Part shown: piece after piece, positions 9,244 to 17,893 of the stretch
Layout of the letters: each line of letters starts with the position of its first letter
Numbering within the stretch: position 1 is the stretch's first letter
From: an uncultured Mycoplasma sp.
GTDB taxonomy: Bacteria > Bacillota_I > Bacilli_A > RF39 > UBA660
NCBI GenBank assembly: GCA_902493595.1
Contig: CABUPU010000006.1
Coordinates: 39,861-103,860, forward strand
Length of the DNA: 64,000 nt
Direction of reading: 5' to 3'
The notes under the pieces: generated by a model
What the model saw: only the letters and a program-made list of their open reading frames with translations
What the model was told of the DNA's origin: nothing
The model's database searches: none
Translations under genes and position numbers: made by a program

Positions 9244-10149
9244 TTAATCCTCCTTAAATAAATCATTGTCTAAATCAAGCTGCTCAATAAAATTTATAAT
9301 TACATCAATATCTTTTTTTATTGTATCTTTAATTACAGTTTCATTAACCTTTTTATGCATACTTGGTTCAAAAGAATCTAAATAATTATTAAGACCTAAA
9401 TATAACTTATTATTATTAAAACATAATATTAACTTACCATTTATTTTTAAACTTAAATCTTTAATTTTTTCCATAAATGATGGTGATAAAATATAAAATG
9501 CTTCATGTTCATTTTGAGCATAAACTAAAAAGTTTTTATTAAACTGTTCATCCTCTAAAGCAATTTTTTCATAATTTAAATCATAAAATCTAATAACTGA
9601 GGAAGTTTGTGACACACATAAATTTGATTTAAATGTCTTATTAAAATCAAATATAAACCATCTACCCATAAATAATGTTACATAATAAGTTTCTTTATTG
9701 CCATCTTTATCTTCTCTTTCATGTTCTTCCTCAATATGAACATCTGATGATTCAAAATTTACATCTTTGTATTTTCCTTTAATGTAATCATTAGAATAAT
9801 ACCTATCTGAGGTATCAATCATTTTAGTATCCATTAAAGTTTCCTCTGAAATGCCTTTTTCTGGTTCATATTCTAAATCAGTAAAAATTTCTTTTAAAGC
9901 ATTGTAAACAAAATAATTCTTATATATTAAAGTATATTCTCTTACATATTTTTGACCAGGCAACCCAGCAAAAACTAAACTAAAAATTAATGTAAATGGT
10001 AAAACGAAATAATAACTAAATGATAATGAAATAATTTCACGTTTACAAAGTATCACAAATAAAATATTAAGTAAAATTGCAATGCTATAGCATATAGTAT
10101 TACATATTGTATATTTTTTTCTAAGTAAATTTAATTTATCTATTTCCAT
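9244..10149 (-). CDS. DUF3137 domain membrane protein, LemA partner
   Basis: About 301 residues with two membrane helices near the N-terminus (about residues 16-60), then a cytosolic domain. The stretch from FTDLEYEPEKGISEETL to SSDVHIEEEHERE and FMGRWFIFDFNK is typical of DUF3137 proteins, which regularly neighbour LemA. I choose the start at 10149 (MEIDKLNLLRKK), which has an AAGGA ribosome site; an upstream ATG at 10197 has none. Function is unknown for the family. The adjacent lemA is frameshifted, so the pair may no longer act together. Confidence 0.75.
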   Translation of the reverse strand: MEIDKLNLLRKKYTICNTICYSIAILLNILFVILCKREIISLSFSYYFVLPFTLIFSLVFAGLPGQKYVREYTLIYKNYFVYNALKEIFTDLEYEPEKGISEETLMDTKMIDTSDRYYSNDYIKGKYKDVNFESSDVHIEEEHEREDKDGNKETYYVTLFMGRWFIFDFNKTFKSNLCVSQTSSVIRFYDLNYEKIALEDEQFNKNFLVYAQNEHEAFYILSPSFMEKIKDLSLKINGKLILCFNNNKLYLGLNNYLDSFEPSMHKKVNETVIKDTIKKDIDVIINFIEQLDLDNDLFKED

Positions 10150-10251
10150 AATAATTCCTTCATAGTTAAAGTATAACATATTATTTATGTGAAACAAACA
10201 TTAGATTTTTTATTTACAAATTTTTTTTACATATTAAATAATTCAATTTTA

Positions 10252-10280
10252 TTGTAAATGAAAACTGGTTTTGATATAAT
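10252..10280 (+). promoter_or_regulatory. Promoter of the HerA-HIT-CapA cluster
   Basis: TTGTAA, a 17-nt spacer, and TATAAT preceded by TG (extended -10). It lies 25 nt before the herA-like start. Confidence 0.7.
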
Positions 10281-10305
10281 ATTTTTAGAGTAAAGAGGTA
10301 TTGAT

Positions 10306-12048
10306 ATGATAGGAACTATAGAACAAATTATTAATAATCAAATTGAGGTTAAACTTGCACTTGATGTAAAGAAGACCACTAACTTAATAAACCTTTATGT
10401 TTTAATAAAGGATACTAACAAATCTTTTATTGGAGAAATAACTGAGCTTAGTCTAACAAAATGTAAAGTTAATATTTTAGGAAAATTAGAAAATAATAAC
10501 TTTATATATGGATTTGATGAAAAACCATCATTTGCAAGTGTAATATATTTACTTAATTATGACTTTGTAAAAAATATTGTAGGTTTTAAAAATAACTACT
10601 TAATTATGGGTAAAAGCCCATTTTATGAAAATGCCTATATTAATGCTGATATCAATAGTTTATTCGGTTCACACTTTGCCATATTTGGATCCTCTGGAAG
10701 TGGTAAAAGTTGTGGTTTTACAAGAATTATGCAAAATTTAATGAAAAGTGAAAATATGAATGATAAACCAAATATTATAATATTTGATGCTTATGGTGAA
10801 TATGCAAAAGCCTTTAATTACTTAAATAATGAACCAACTTTTGCCTATAAAACTTATAATACTGATTTAAATAGTAATGATGAAATACTTCTTTTACCTC
10901 CATGGCTTTTAGGAGTCGATGAATATGCACTACTTCTCGAAGCAAATGATAAATCACAATTAAGTTTAATTGAAAAAACTCTTAGATATGTAAATTTATT
11001 TATAAAAGATGATGAAACTGTAAAAGCTTATAAAAATACAATTTTAGCTAAAGCTCTTCTTGATATACTAATAAGTGGTAAACCTGGACCTCAAATAAGA
11101 GATCAAGTTATTGGTGTTCTTACTAAAACTCATACTGATGAAATTAATCTTGAAAGTGAAATTAGTGAACCTGGATATTATCGTACATTTAGACAGTGTA
11201 TGAGAGTTGATGACCATAATAAAATCAATGCTATTGAACAAGTAACTGACTTTTTACAAAAGTTTATTGGTGAGGAAGTAACTTTTTCTCTTCCTGATGG
11301 CTCGTTTCCATTTACTTTACAAGATGTATCAAATGCTTTAGAGTTTGCCCTTATTGATGAAGGAATATGGAAAAATGATAGTATCTTTAATATAATGAAT
11401 ATTTTAAAAGTTAGACTTGATAGCATATTAAATAGTGATAACAAAAAATATTTTGAATATCCAGAGTATATAAGTTTGGAAAGTTATATTGATAGAATTT
11501 TACATACTCAAACTGGTAAAAAAGCCCAAATAATTAACTTTAATATTAATTATGTTACTGAAAGACTTGGTAAATCACTTGTAAAAATATATTCTAAATT
11601 AATATTTAACTATGTTACATCTTTAAAAGAAAGAGGTTCTGAGCCATTTAATATCATTATTGAAGAGGCTCATAGATATGTTCAAAATGATATTGATAGC
11701 GATGTACTTGGTTATAATATATTTGAAAGAATTGCTAAAGAAGGAAGAAAATATGGTATACTTTTGGGTCTTATTTCTCAAAGACCATCAGAAATAAGTG
11801 AAACTACATTAAGTCAATGTAATAACTTTATAATATTTAAAATGACTCACCCTACTGATATTGCTTATATTAAAAAGGTTGTTCCCTTTATGAGTGAGGA
11901 AAATACAGAAAAAATGAAATCAATTTTACCAGGTAATGCTTTATGTTTTGGTACAGCATTTAAAATGCCCTTACTTGTAAAATTTGAATATCCTGATCCT
12001 GCTCCACAAAGTGATAATGTAAATTTAGGTAGTGTTTGGTTTAAATAA
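10306..12048 (+). CDS. HerA/FtsK-like ATPase (DUF87 family)
   Basis: A 580-residue protein. An N-terminal beta-rich (HAS-barrel-like) region is followed by a P-loop ATPase domain. The Walker A is GSSGSGKSCGFT (about residue 129), Walker B-like acidic residues occur in PNIIIFDAYGEY, and the late block FNIIIEEAHRYVQ with GRKYGILLGLISQRPSEIS carries the catalytic glutamate and sensor region typical of HerA. HerA enzymes form hexamers that move DNA, usually with a NurA nuclease or another effector. No NurA-like gene is adjacent; the following genes encode a HIT protein and a CapA-type enzyme. The start has a GAGG site. Confidence 0.8.
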   Translation: MIGTIEQIINNQIEVKLALDVKKTTNLINLYVLIKDTNKSFIGEITELSLTKCKVNILGKLENNNFIYGFDEKPSFASVIYLLNYDFVKNIVGFKNNYLIMGKSPFYENAYINADINSLFGSHFAIFGSSGSGKSCGFTRIMQNLMKSENMNDKPNIIIFDAYGEYAKAFNYLNNEPTFAYKTYNTDLNSNDEILLLPPWLLGVDEYALLLEANDKSQLSLIEKTLRYVNLFIKDDETVKAYKNTILAKALLDILISGKPGPQIRDQVIGVLTKTHTDEINLESEISEPGYYRTFRQCMRVDDHNKINAIEQVTDFLQKFIGEEVTFSLPDGSFPFTLQDVSNALEFALIDEGIWKNDSIFNIMNILKVRLDSILNSDNKKYFEYPEYISLESYIDRILHTQTGKKAQIINFNINYVTERLGKSLVKIYSKLIFNYVTSLKERGSEPFNIIIEEAHRYVQNDIDSDVLGYNIFERIAKEGRKYGILLGLISQRPSEISETTLSQCNNFIIFKMTHPTDIAYIKKVVPFMSEENTEKMKSILPGNALCFGTAFKMPLLVKFEYPDPAPQSDNVNLGSVWFK

Positions 12049-12077
12049 TTGATATAATAATTTTAACGGAGGTAATT

Positions 12078-12464
12078 ATGAATTGTTTGTTTTGCAATAT
12101 TGCACAAAATGAAAAAGAAAGAATGACTATTTATGAAGATGAAAGTTTAGTCCTTATTATGGATAAATTCCCTATTTGTGATGGACATGCTTTAGTTATT
12201 CCTAAAAAACATTTCGAAGATATTTATGAAGTTGATGAAAAAACTTTATCTCATATGTTTGAGGTTGCTAAAAAATATGCTAAAGTTTTAATGGACGTTA
12301 CTAATGAAAAAGGATGTACATTTTCTATAAACTATGGTGATAAACAAGAAATTAAACATTTACATTTACACATTATGCCAAATTATAAGGTTAAACCTTC
12401 TAAAAAGGTAGATGAAGTATATAATTTAGTAGTGAGTTATTATGAAAAAGAAAAGAAGAATTAA
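12078..12464 (+). CDS. HIT family hydrolase
   Basis: A 128-residue histidine-triad protein with the catalytic motif HLHLHIMP near residue 95 and an N-terminal CLFCNIA motif, typical of Hit/HinT nucleotide phosphoramidases. A strong GGAGG lies before the ATG. A TTGATATAAT extended -10 element lies in the 29-bp gap after the HerA gene, so the gene could have its own promoter. Its 3' end overlaps the start of the CapA-type gene by 23 bp. Confidence 0.88.
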   Translation: MNCLFCNIAQNEKERMTIYEDESLVLIMDKFPICDGHALVIPKKHFEDIYEVDEKTLSHMFEVAKKYAKVLMDVTNEKGCTFSINYGDKQEIKHLHLHIMPNYKVKPSKKVDEVYNLVVSYYEKEKKN

Positions 12465-13674
12465 AAAAAGTATTAAAATTTGTTTTATATTTATAATATT
12501 AATTGCTTTAACAATTGTTTCCTACTGGATTATCAATAAAAATGGTGGTAAAGATTTTAATTTTAATAAATTAGTTAATGAAAATAAGATTACTTACCCC
12601 ATAGTTAATAAAATCTCTTTAGTGGCCACTGGTGATGCTCTTTTACATAATCCTGTTTATATTAGTGCATATGATAATTCTACGGAAAGTTTTAACTTTG
12701 CACCTCAACTTGAACTTGTAAAAGAGGAAATCAAAAATTATGATATAAAATATTATAATCAGGAAACTGTTTTCGGTGGTAAACTAACTGATAGATTTAA
12801 CTGTAAATATAATATGCCAGGTTATTGTTCTTATCCTTATTTTAACTCTCCATCAGAATTTGGTGATGCAATGGTTGATGCTGGATTTAATATGGTATCT
12901 CTTGCCTCAAATCATAGTGCTGATTGTACTTATGCATCAGATACTTGTATTACTAATTCATATAATTATTGGAAAAGCAAAAATGTTGTATTTGATGGTT
13001 TTAATGAAGATGAAAGTAAAGAAAACAAATATAATATTGGTGAAAAAAATGGAATTAAATATGGTTTTTTAAATTATACAAATACTTTAAATGGTCTTGA
13101 TAATTCAGTTAGTAATATTAAATATAAAATAGATTTATATGATGAAGAAACTGCTAAAAAGGAAATCGAAGATTTAAAAACTAAAGTTGATGTTGTAATT
13201 GTGGCAATGCATTGGCATAAAGCAAGTGCTGAGTATGAAACAGTTCCTACACAAGCTAATAAAGAAATAGCAAATTATCTTGCATCTTTAGGTGTTGATA
13301 TCATTTTAGGAACATATTCACATTGTTTGCAACCATTTGATATAATTGGAAATACTGTAGTATTTTATTCACTTGGCAATTTTATTTCTAATCAAGGTGA
13401 TATTATCTCAATTGGATATAAAGGTATAGTTGGAGTTCTTGCTTCAATGGACATAACAAAAACAACTTATGAAGATGGAAGTGTAGAAGTTAAAGTAGAT
13501 AACATTGGCGCTGATTTAACTTATACTTATAATAAAAATCATCGTGATTATAAAGTAATACCATTTAGTAAAATGAGTGAAGAATATAATAAAGATTATA
13601 AAAATATTTATGAAGATTATAAAAATATTCTTACTTCACTTAATCAAAATATAAATGTCAAACCTGTAAATTAA
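12442..13674 (+). CDS. CapA/PgsA-type membrane-anchored metallophosphatase
   Basis: A 410-residue protein. A basic N-terminus and a membrane helix (about residues 10-30) are followed by a CapA-type phosphoesterase domain. Visible motifs are ATGDALLH (metal site), NQETVFGG, SLASNHSAD and VVIVAMHWHKASAEYE, with GTYSHCLQPFDIIGNTVVFYSLGNFISNQ near the C-terminus. Relatives act in poly-gamma-glutamate capsule synthesis or wall-linked phosphoester hydrolysis; no other capsule gene is nearby, so the substrate is open. It overlaps the HIT gene and is followed by a strong terminator. Confidence 0.82.
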   Translation: MKKKRRIKKSIKICFIFIILIALTIVSYWIINKNGGKDFNFNKLVNENKITYPIVNKISLVATGDALLHNPVYISAYDNSTESFNFAPQLELVKEEIKNYDIKYYNQETVFGGKLTDRFNCKYNMPGYCSYPYFNSPSEFGDAMVDAGFNMVSLASNHSADCTYASDTCITNSYNYWKSKNVVFDGFNEDESKENKYNIGEKNGIKYGFLNYTNTLNGLDNSVSNIKYKIDLYDEETAKKEIEDLKTKVDVVIVAMHWHKASAEYETVPTQANKEIANYLASLGVDIILGTYSHCLQPFDIIGNTVVFYSLGNFISNQGDIISIGYKGIVGVLASMDITKTTYEDGSVEVKVDNIGADLTYTYNKNHRDYKVIPFSKMSEEYNKDYKNIYEDYKNILTSLNQNINVKPVN

Positions 13675-13701
13675 TGAACTAGCAATTAGTTCATTTTTTT
13701 T
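13673..13701 (+). terminator. Intrinsic terminator after the CapA-type gene
   Basis: A perfect 9-bp stem AATGAACTA/TAGTTCATT with a short loop is followed by eight T. Confidence 0.9.
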
Positions 13702-13719
13702 TAAATCTTTCTTAAGCAC

Positions 13720-13744
13720 AAAAAAAGAAAAGCATTTGCTTTTC
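13720..13744 (-). terminator. Intrinsic terminator of the micro-protein unit
   Basis: On the minus strand GAAAAGC/GCTTTTC with loop AAAT is followed by seven T. Confidence 0.85.
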
Positions 13745-13745
13745 C

Positions 13746-13865
13746 CTAGAAAATTGGTCCCATTATTATTGCAAGTAAGATAAATAAAATTAATACTATG
13801 AAAAAATAATTATTAAATCCATTTGAACAGTTTTCAGGTGGATTTTTTTTATTACAGCAACTCAT
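13746..13865 (-). CDS. Short Cys-rich membrane micro-protein (39 aa)
   Basis: A 39-residue frame starting MSCCNKKNPPENCSNG followed by one hydrophobic helix (FFIVLILFILLAIIM) and a short tail. GGTG lies near the start. It lies 9 bp after a YjcZ-type micro-protein gene and ends at a strong terminator, so both belong to one unit. The layout (short Cys/Gly/Asn head, single helix) fits spore-associated micro-proteins; no family is certain. Confidence 0.6.
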   Translation of the reverse strand: MSCCNKKNPPENCSNGFNNYFFIVLILFILLAIIMGPIF

Positions 13866-13874
13866 ATTACACCA

Positions 13875-13961
13875 TTAAATATATGCACCAACTATGATTA
13901 TAAGAAGTATAAATAATACTAATATAATCGCAGCTCCAAGACCATTTCCACAATGATTCAT
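13875..13961 (-). CDS. YjcZ-type sporulation micro-protein (28 aa)
   Basis: A 28-residue peptide, MNHCGNGLGAAIILVLFILL at its start, ending IIIVGAYI. This is the tiny YjcZ-type transmembrane pattern (glycine-rich head, then a VLFILLIIVGA helix) seen in spore-forming Bacilli. A strong GGAGG lies 8 nt before the ATG. With the downstream 39-residue gene it forms a small two-gene unit with its own terminator. Confidence 0.72.
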   Translation of the reverse strand: MNHCGNGLGAAIILVLFILLIIIVGAYI

Positions 13962-14074
13962 ATAAAATTCCTCCTTTTTGTCTTTTCATAATATTAAATG
14001 CTAAATAATTAATTTTGACACTCATATTTAGCTTTCTTTTACATATAATAATTTCTAACAATAACCTATTTTTA

Positions 14075-14103
14075 TTGTATTTTTCCCTTATAGTTGCTAT
14101 AAT
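14075..14103 (+). promoter_or_regulatory. Promoter of prsA
   Basis: TTGTAT, a 17-nt spacer, and TATAAT preceded by TGC (extended -10). It lies 18 nt before the chosen start. Confidence 0.7.
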
Positions 14104-14121
14104 TAACTTATGGAGGTAAAG

Positions 14122-15156
14122 ATGAAAAAGAAAATAGTATTAGCTATGGCACTTACGCTTCTTTTAACAGGATGTGGAAAAGTACCAAAATTAAAAAATG
14201 GAAAGGATGCAGTAGTAAGTTTTAAAAATGGTGATAAAATCAGTGTAGATGATTTATATACACAAATGAAAGACAAATATGCCTTATCTATACTTGTAAA
14301 TATGATAGATAAAAAAGTTTTAGAGGAAACTTTTAAAGATAATATTGAAAAAGCAAAAAAAGCTTCAGAAAGTTATCTAAGTGCATTAAAAGAAAATTAT
14401 GAAACTGAAGAAAAATTACTTGCGGCTGTACAAAAATATTATGGTTACACTACTTTAGATGAATATAAAGATCAAATTTATTTAAGTTATATGCAATCTT
14501 ATGCAGTAGAGGCTTATGCAAAAGAAAAAATAACTGAAAAAGAAATTGAAAATTACTATAAAAAAATGGAAAATGATATTGAAGTTAGTCATATTTTAAT
14601 TACACCACAAGTTACTGATAAAATGAATGATGATGAAAAGAAAAAAGCTGAAACTGAAGCAGAAACAAAAGCCAAATCAATCATTACTGAACTTAAAGAT
14701 GCAGTTACAAAAGGTACATCAGTTGCTGATGCTTTCTCAGAGCTTGCTAAAAAATATAGTGAAGATGAATCAACAAAAGATAAAGGCGGTTCTTTAGGTG
14801 AAGTTAACAAAACTAAATTGGGAGACTCATACACAAATCTTATAAATAAAGCATATACTTTAAAAGATGGATCATATAGCACTGAAGTTGTTAAAACTGA
14901 CAATGGATATCATGTTATAATGAGAAATAAAACTTATGATAAAAAAGATTTAAAAGATGTTAAACAGCAAATTATTGAAACTTTAGCAAAAGAAAAAATG
15001 AAAAAAGATAATACAATTTCTGTAAATGCTCTTCAACATTACCGTAAAGAAAAAGGTATGGAAATCGAAGATTCAACACTTGCTACTCAATATTCAAATT
15101 ATATTTCAAATACACTTGCATCTTTAACACAAGAAAAAAATAATACTACAAAATAA
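14122..15156 (+). CDS. prsA: PrsA-type foldase lipoprotein (parvulin peptidyl-prolyl isomerase)
   Basis: A 344-residue lipoprotein. The signal peptide ends in the lipobox LLTGC. The central parvulin domain runs from about EVSHILITPQV to DNGYHVIMRNK, with the usual GGSLGEV block. It folds secreted proteins on the outer face of the membrane. I place the start at 14122 because GGAGG lies 5 nt before it; the ATG at 14110 overlaps that site. It is followed by a terminator. Confidence 0.88.
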   Translation: MKKKIVLAMALTLLLTGCGKVPKLKNGKDAVVSFKNGDKISVDDLYTQMKDKYALSILVNMIDKKVLEETFKDNIEKAKKASESYLSALKENYETEEKLLAAVQKYYGYTTLDEYKDQIYLSYMQSYAVEAYAKEKITEKEIENYYKKMENDIEVSHILITPQVTDKMNDDEKKKAETEAETKAKSIITELKDAVTKGTSVADAFSELAKKYSEDESTKDKGGSLGEVNKTKLGDSYTNLINKAYTLKDGSYSTEVVKTDNGYHVIMRNKTYDKKDLKDVKQQIIETLAKEKMKKDNTISVNALQHYRKEKGMEIEDSTLATQYSNYISNTLASLTQEKNNTTK

Positions 15157-15181
15157 GGTATCTATAATGATATCTTTTTTT
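15155..15181 (+). terminator. Intrinsic terminator after prsA
   Basis: AAGGTATC/GATATCTT stem (one G-T pair) and a T run directly after the prsA stop. Confidence 0.7.
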
Positions 15182-15211
15182 ATGTAAGCATATTTTATAA
15201 TATGGAGGTTT

Positions 15212-15703
15212 ATGAATACTATTTTAAATAATTTTTTAGTTACTGGTAAAATTAATAATTTAGATACCACTATAACATCTAATATAATTTCTGTTGAAGT
15301 TCCAAGCTCACCACTTTCTATATCTAAATTAGCTAATAAAAATATTTGGTCAGATGGAATATTAAAATATTCAATTATAATCACAAATAATTCAAATTCA
15401 AATATTATTAACGGTACTTTCAAAGATGTTATTAATCCAAAATATGCAAATGTTATACCAAGTAGTGTTTTAGTTAATAATAGTTCTTACCCATTTACTT
15501 ATAATAAAGCAACAGGTCAATTAGAAATTAATAATTTAAATATAAATGTAAATGAAATAGTAACAGTTACCTACTCTGTTTCTAAAAAAGTAAATGATGT
15601 TTTTGTATTAAATAATACAGCATATTTAAATGATATAGCAAGTAACACTGTAAAAGTGACAAGTATCTTAATTAGAAATTGCAATAATTTTGCACGTAAA
15701 TAG
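15212..15703 (+). CDS. DUF11-like beta-sandwich repeat protein
   Basis: 163 residues with no clear signal peptide. The core (SDGILKYSIIITNNSNSNIINGTFKDVINPKYANVIPSSVLVNN) matches the DUF11/conserved-repeat fold of surface and spore-surface proteins. GGAGG is only 3 nt from the ATG, but alignment with the paralogue at 15762 supports this start. The last residues (RNCNNFARK) diverge from the repeat. The two genes are tandem paralogues, 58 bp apart. Confidence 0.65.
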   Translation: MNTILNNFLVTGKINNLDTTITSNIISVEVPSSPLSISKLANKNIWSDGILKYSIIITNNSNSNIINGTFKDVINPKYANVIPSSVLVNNSSYPFTYNKATGQLEINNLNINVNEIVTVTYSVSKKVNDVFVLNNTAYLNDIASNTVKVTSILIRNCNNFARK

Positions 15704-15761
15704 GACTATTTAATTAATTAATAAAATTTAAAAAACATATAATTATTATGGAGGTAATAAA

Positions 15762-16154
15762 TTGATAAATGAATTAAATAATACAGCAAATGTTTCAGGA
15801 ACTATAGACGGGCAAACTACTACTCTTACTTCGAATACACTGGGGGTGAATGTTATAAACGGTTTAACCGCTGTTAAAAGTGCTGATAAAACATCTTGGG
15901 CTGATGGTGAACTTACTTATACTTTAACTATTAATAACACAACTGGACAAACTTATACATCACCAGTAATTACTGACACTCTTGATACTACGCTTGTTAC
16001 ATTTGTACCAGATAGTGTTACAATTAATGGTTCAGCAGCTACATCAAGTCAGTATACATATAATAATTCTAATGGACTACTTACTGTTAATCTTAGTGAT
16101 ATTGCAACTGGTGGAACTGCCACTGTTACATTCAAAGTTACAAAAAATAATTAA
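15762..16154 (+). CDS. DUF11-like beta-sandwich repeat protein, TTG start
   Basis: 130 residues. The start is TTG, since GGAGG lies 7 nt upstream and no ATG fits. The repeat core (WADGELTYTLTINNTTGQTYTSPVITDTL, then VPDSVTINGS and a final TATVTFKVTK) is a textbook DUF11 unit and aligns with the whole of the 15212 gene, whose paralogue it is. There is no signal peptide or anchor, which suggests a spore-surface or otherwise non-classically placed protein. A bidirectional terminator follows. Confidence 0.68.
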   Translation: MINELNNTANVSGTIDGQTTTLTSNTLGVNVINGLTAVKSADKTSWADGELTYTLTINNTTGQTYTSPVITDTLDTTLVTFVPDSVTINGSAATSSQYTYNNSNGLLTVNLSDIATGGTATVTFKVTKNN

Positions 16155-16158
16155 AATT

Positions 16159-16186
16159 AAAACATCAGCCAAAACTGATGTTTTTT
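16159..16186. terminator. Bidirectional terminator between the DUF11-like gene and recX
   Basis: Perfect 10-bp stem AAAACATCAG/CTGATGTTTT with T-rich flanks on both strands; it touches the stop codon of recX. Confidence 0.85.
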
Positions 16187-16904
16187 AAAATCCTTTTGTA
16201 TAAAGTTTTTGTTTTGTAAGAATATCTGCCTTTTCAGGTGGATATTTTTTTATAAGTTTATTATATATTTTATCATATTCTTTTTGATAAATATCTTTAT
16301 CATCAAAATCAATATTATCAAGTATTTCTCTATAATTGGTATAACCTAAATTTCTTAAATCACTACCTACTTTAACAATAAACATTTTTTTAGATAAGTT
16401 ATGATTTGCTTTAATTTTTTTATTAATTATTTTATTTATTCTCTCTTCATTAATATCCTCAAATAAACATAAATATTTTAATATATCTTCCTTTTTAAAA
16501 CCATTTTTTAATAAATCTCTTTTAACTTTTTCTGGTCCCTCTAAAGAAAGATTAATTTTATCATTTATATATGATTTTATATATAGTTCATCATTTAAGT
16601 AGCCTTGCTCTTTTAGTTTATCAATTATTTTATCTTGGTCTTTTTTTAAAATAAATAAAGTATTAAGTTTTTTTCTAATTTCGTTTTCTGTACGAAGACG
16701 AATACTTACAAATTTAATAATTTTATAATATGCATCATAGAAGTTATTATCCTTTATAATATTTTCAAATAAAGTATTATCAATTTCTTTTTTAGAAAAA
16801 AGTAAGTATTTTAAAATAGTATCTTGATATAAATTATATTTTTCATTATCAATTGTTACTACATACTTACCATTTTTATTTAATTTTATACTAGTTATTT
16901 TCAA
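16185..16904 (-). CDS. recX: Regulatory protein RecX
   Basis: 239 residues of three-helix RecX repeats. Key blocks are KFVSIRLRTENEIRKKL, LKEQGYLNDELYIKSYINDKI and GPEKVKRDLLKNGFKKEDI. RecX binds and modulates RecA filaments; recA lies about 17 kb away at 34127. It begins 3 bp after nrnA and so is probably cotranscribed with ackA-nrnA. The length is normal for Firmicutes. Confidence 0.85.
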   Translation of the reverse strand: MKITSIKLNKNGKYVVTIDNEKYNLYQDTILKYLLFSKKEIDNTLFENIIKDNNFYDAYYKIIKFVSIRLRTENEIRKKLNTLFILKKDQDKIIDKLKEQGYLNDELYIKSYINDKINLSLEGPEKVKRDLLKNGFKKEDILKYLCLFEDINEERINKIINKKIKANHNLSKKMFIVKVGSDLRNLGYTNYREILDNIDFDDKDIYQKEYDKIYNKLIKKYPPEKADILTKQKLYTKGF

Positions 16905-16906
16905 AT

Positions 16907-17893
16907 TTAATTTTGTTCCTCAGCAAGATAATTTGATGCTACTTCATCTAAATCTTTTATTAAAGCATCAACATCTTTCTTTTCACTTATTCTTGCTCCT
17001 GATGCATATTGATGTCCACCACCATTATATTTAGAGGCAACTTCATTAATAATTGGTCCTCGTGAGCGAATATTTACTTTATATATTTCATTTCTTTCAT
17101 CATAAGTAATAAAACACCATACATTTAATTCCTCAATAAAATTAAAATTGTTTATTAGTACTGAAGCCGCAGATAAATCTACTTTATATTCTTCGACTAC
17201 TTTATTATCAATTAAAATATATCCAAACTTATTATCAGTAATTATTAAATTATTTATTATATAAGCCTCAAACTTACACTCATTAAAACTTTTTTGGTAT
17301 AGATTTGCATAAAGATTTGTAAAATCAAGATTATAATCCTTACATAATTTAGCTGCCATTTCAAATGTTCCCGCAGTAGTATTTTTAAATAAAAATCTTT
17401 CACTATCAGAAACAATTCCTAAAAATAGTTTTTCTGCAATATCTTTATCCATAACAAGTTTTGTTTCATAAATAAGATTTGCAACCATTTCACATGTTGA
17501 GGAATAATCACTTGATGTAAAATCCGCTGTACCTATTATATCCTCTTTAGGATGATGATCTATTTTAACTATATCTTTATAATCTAAATCATCTGCTCCA
17601 TCTATTCTATAAAAGTTAGGTACATCAAGTACTATCAAAAGACTATTTGTTAAACTATTAAAATCAGGTTTATCTAAGGAGCCTAAGTACTTAAATTTAC
17701 TTACACCCGCCCCGACTGCATATACTCTTTTATTTGGAAATGTAAGTTTAATAGAGTCACGAAGAGCAATTTGACTTGCAACGGCATCTGGATCTGGTCC
17801 AATATGTCTAGCAAGAACTATCTCATCATATTTTTTAATTAATTTAAATATTTTTTTGTATACATCCTTATTTATATTAATCACCCATTTCAA
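16907..17893 (-). CDS. nrnA: DHH/DHHA1 phosphoesterase NrnA (oligoribonuclease / pAp phosphatase)
   Basis: 328 residues with the DHH motifs HIGPDPDAVASQ, LIVLDVPNF and KIDHHPKED, and the DHHA1 motif GGGHQYASGARI. It degrades nano-RNA and 3'-phosphoadenosine 5'-phosphate. The start overlaps the end of ackA by 17 bp, so the genes are coupled. An internal GTG a few codons later is a possible alternative start. Confidence 0.87.
   Translation of the reverse strand: MKWVININKDVYKKIFKLIKKYDEIVLARHIGPDPDAVASQIALRDSIKLTFPNKRVYAVGAGVSKFKYLGSLDKPDFNSLTNSLLIVLDVPNFYRIDGADDLDYKDIVKIDHHPKEDIIGTADFTSSDYSSTCEMVANLIYETKLVMDKDIAEKLFLGIVSDSERFLFKNTTAGTFEMAAKLCKDYNLDFTNLYANLYQKSFNECKFEAYIINNLIITDNKFGYILIDNKVVEEYKVDLSAASVLINNFNFIEELNVWCFITYDERNEIYKVNIRSRGPIINEVASKYNGGGHQYASGARISEKKDVDALIKDLDEVASNYLAEEQN

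Noticed and set aside
13867..14061. 64-residue minus-strand reading frame
   Set aside because: It overlaps the YjcZ-type gene in another frame and lacks a ribosome site; the 28-codon frame has GGAGG and a family match.
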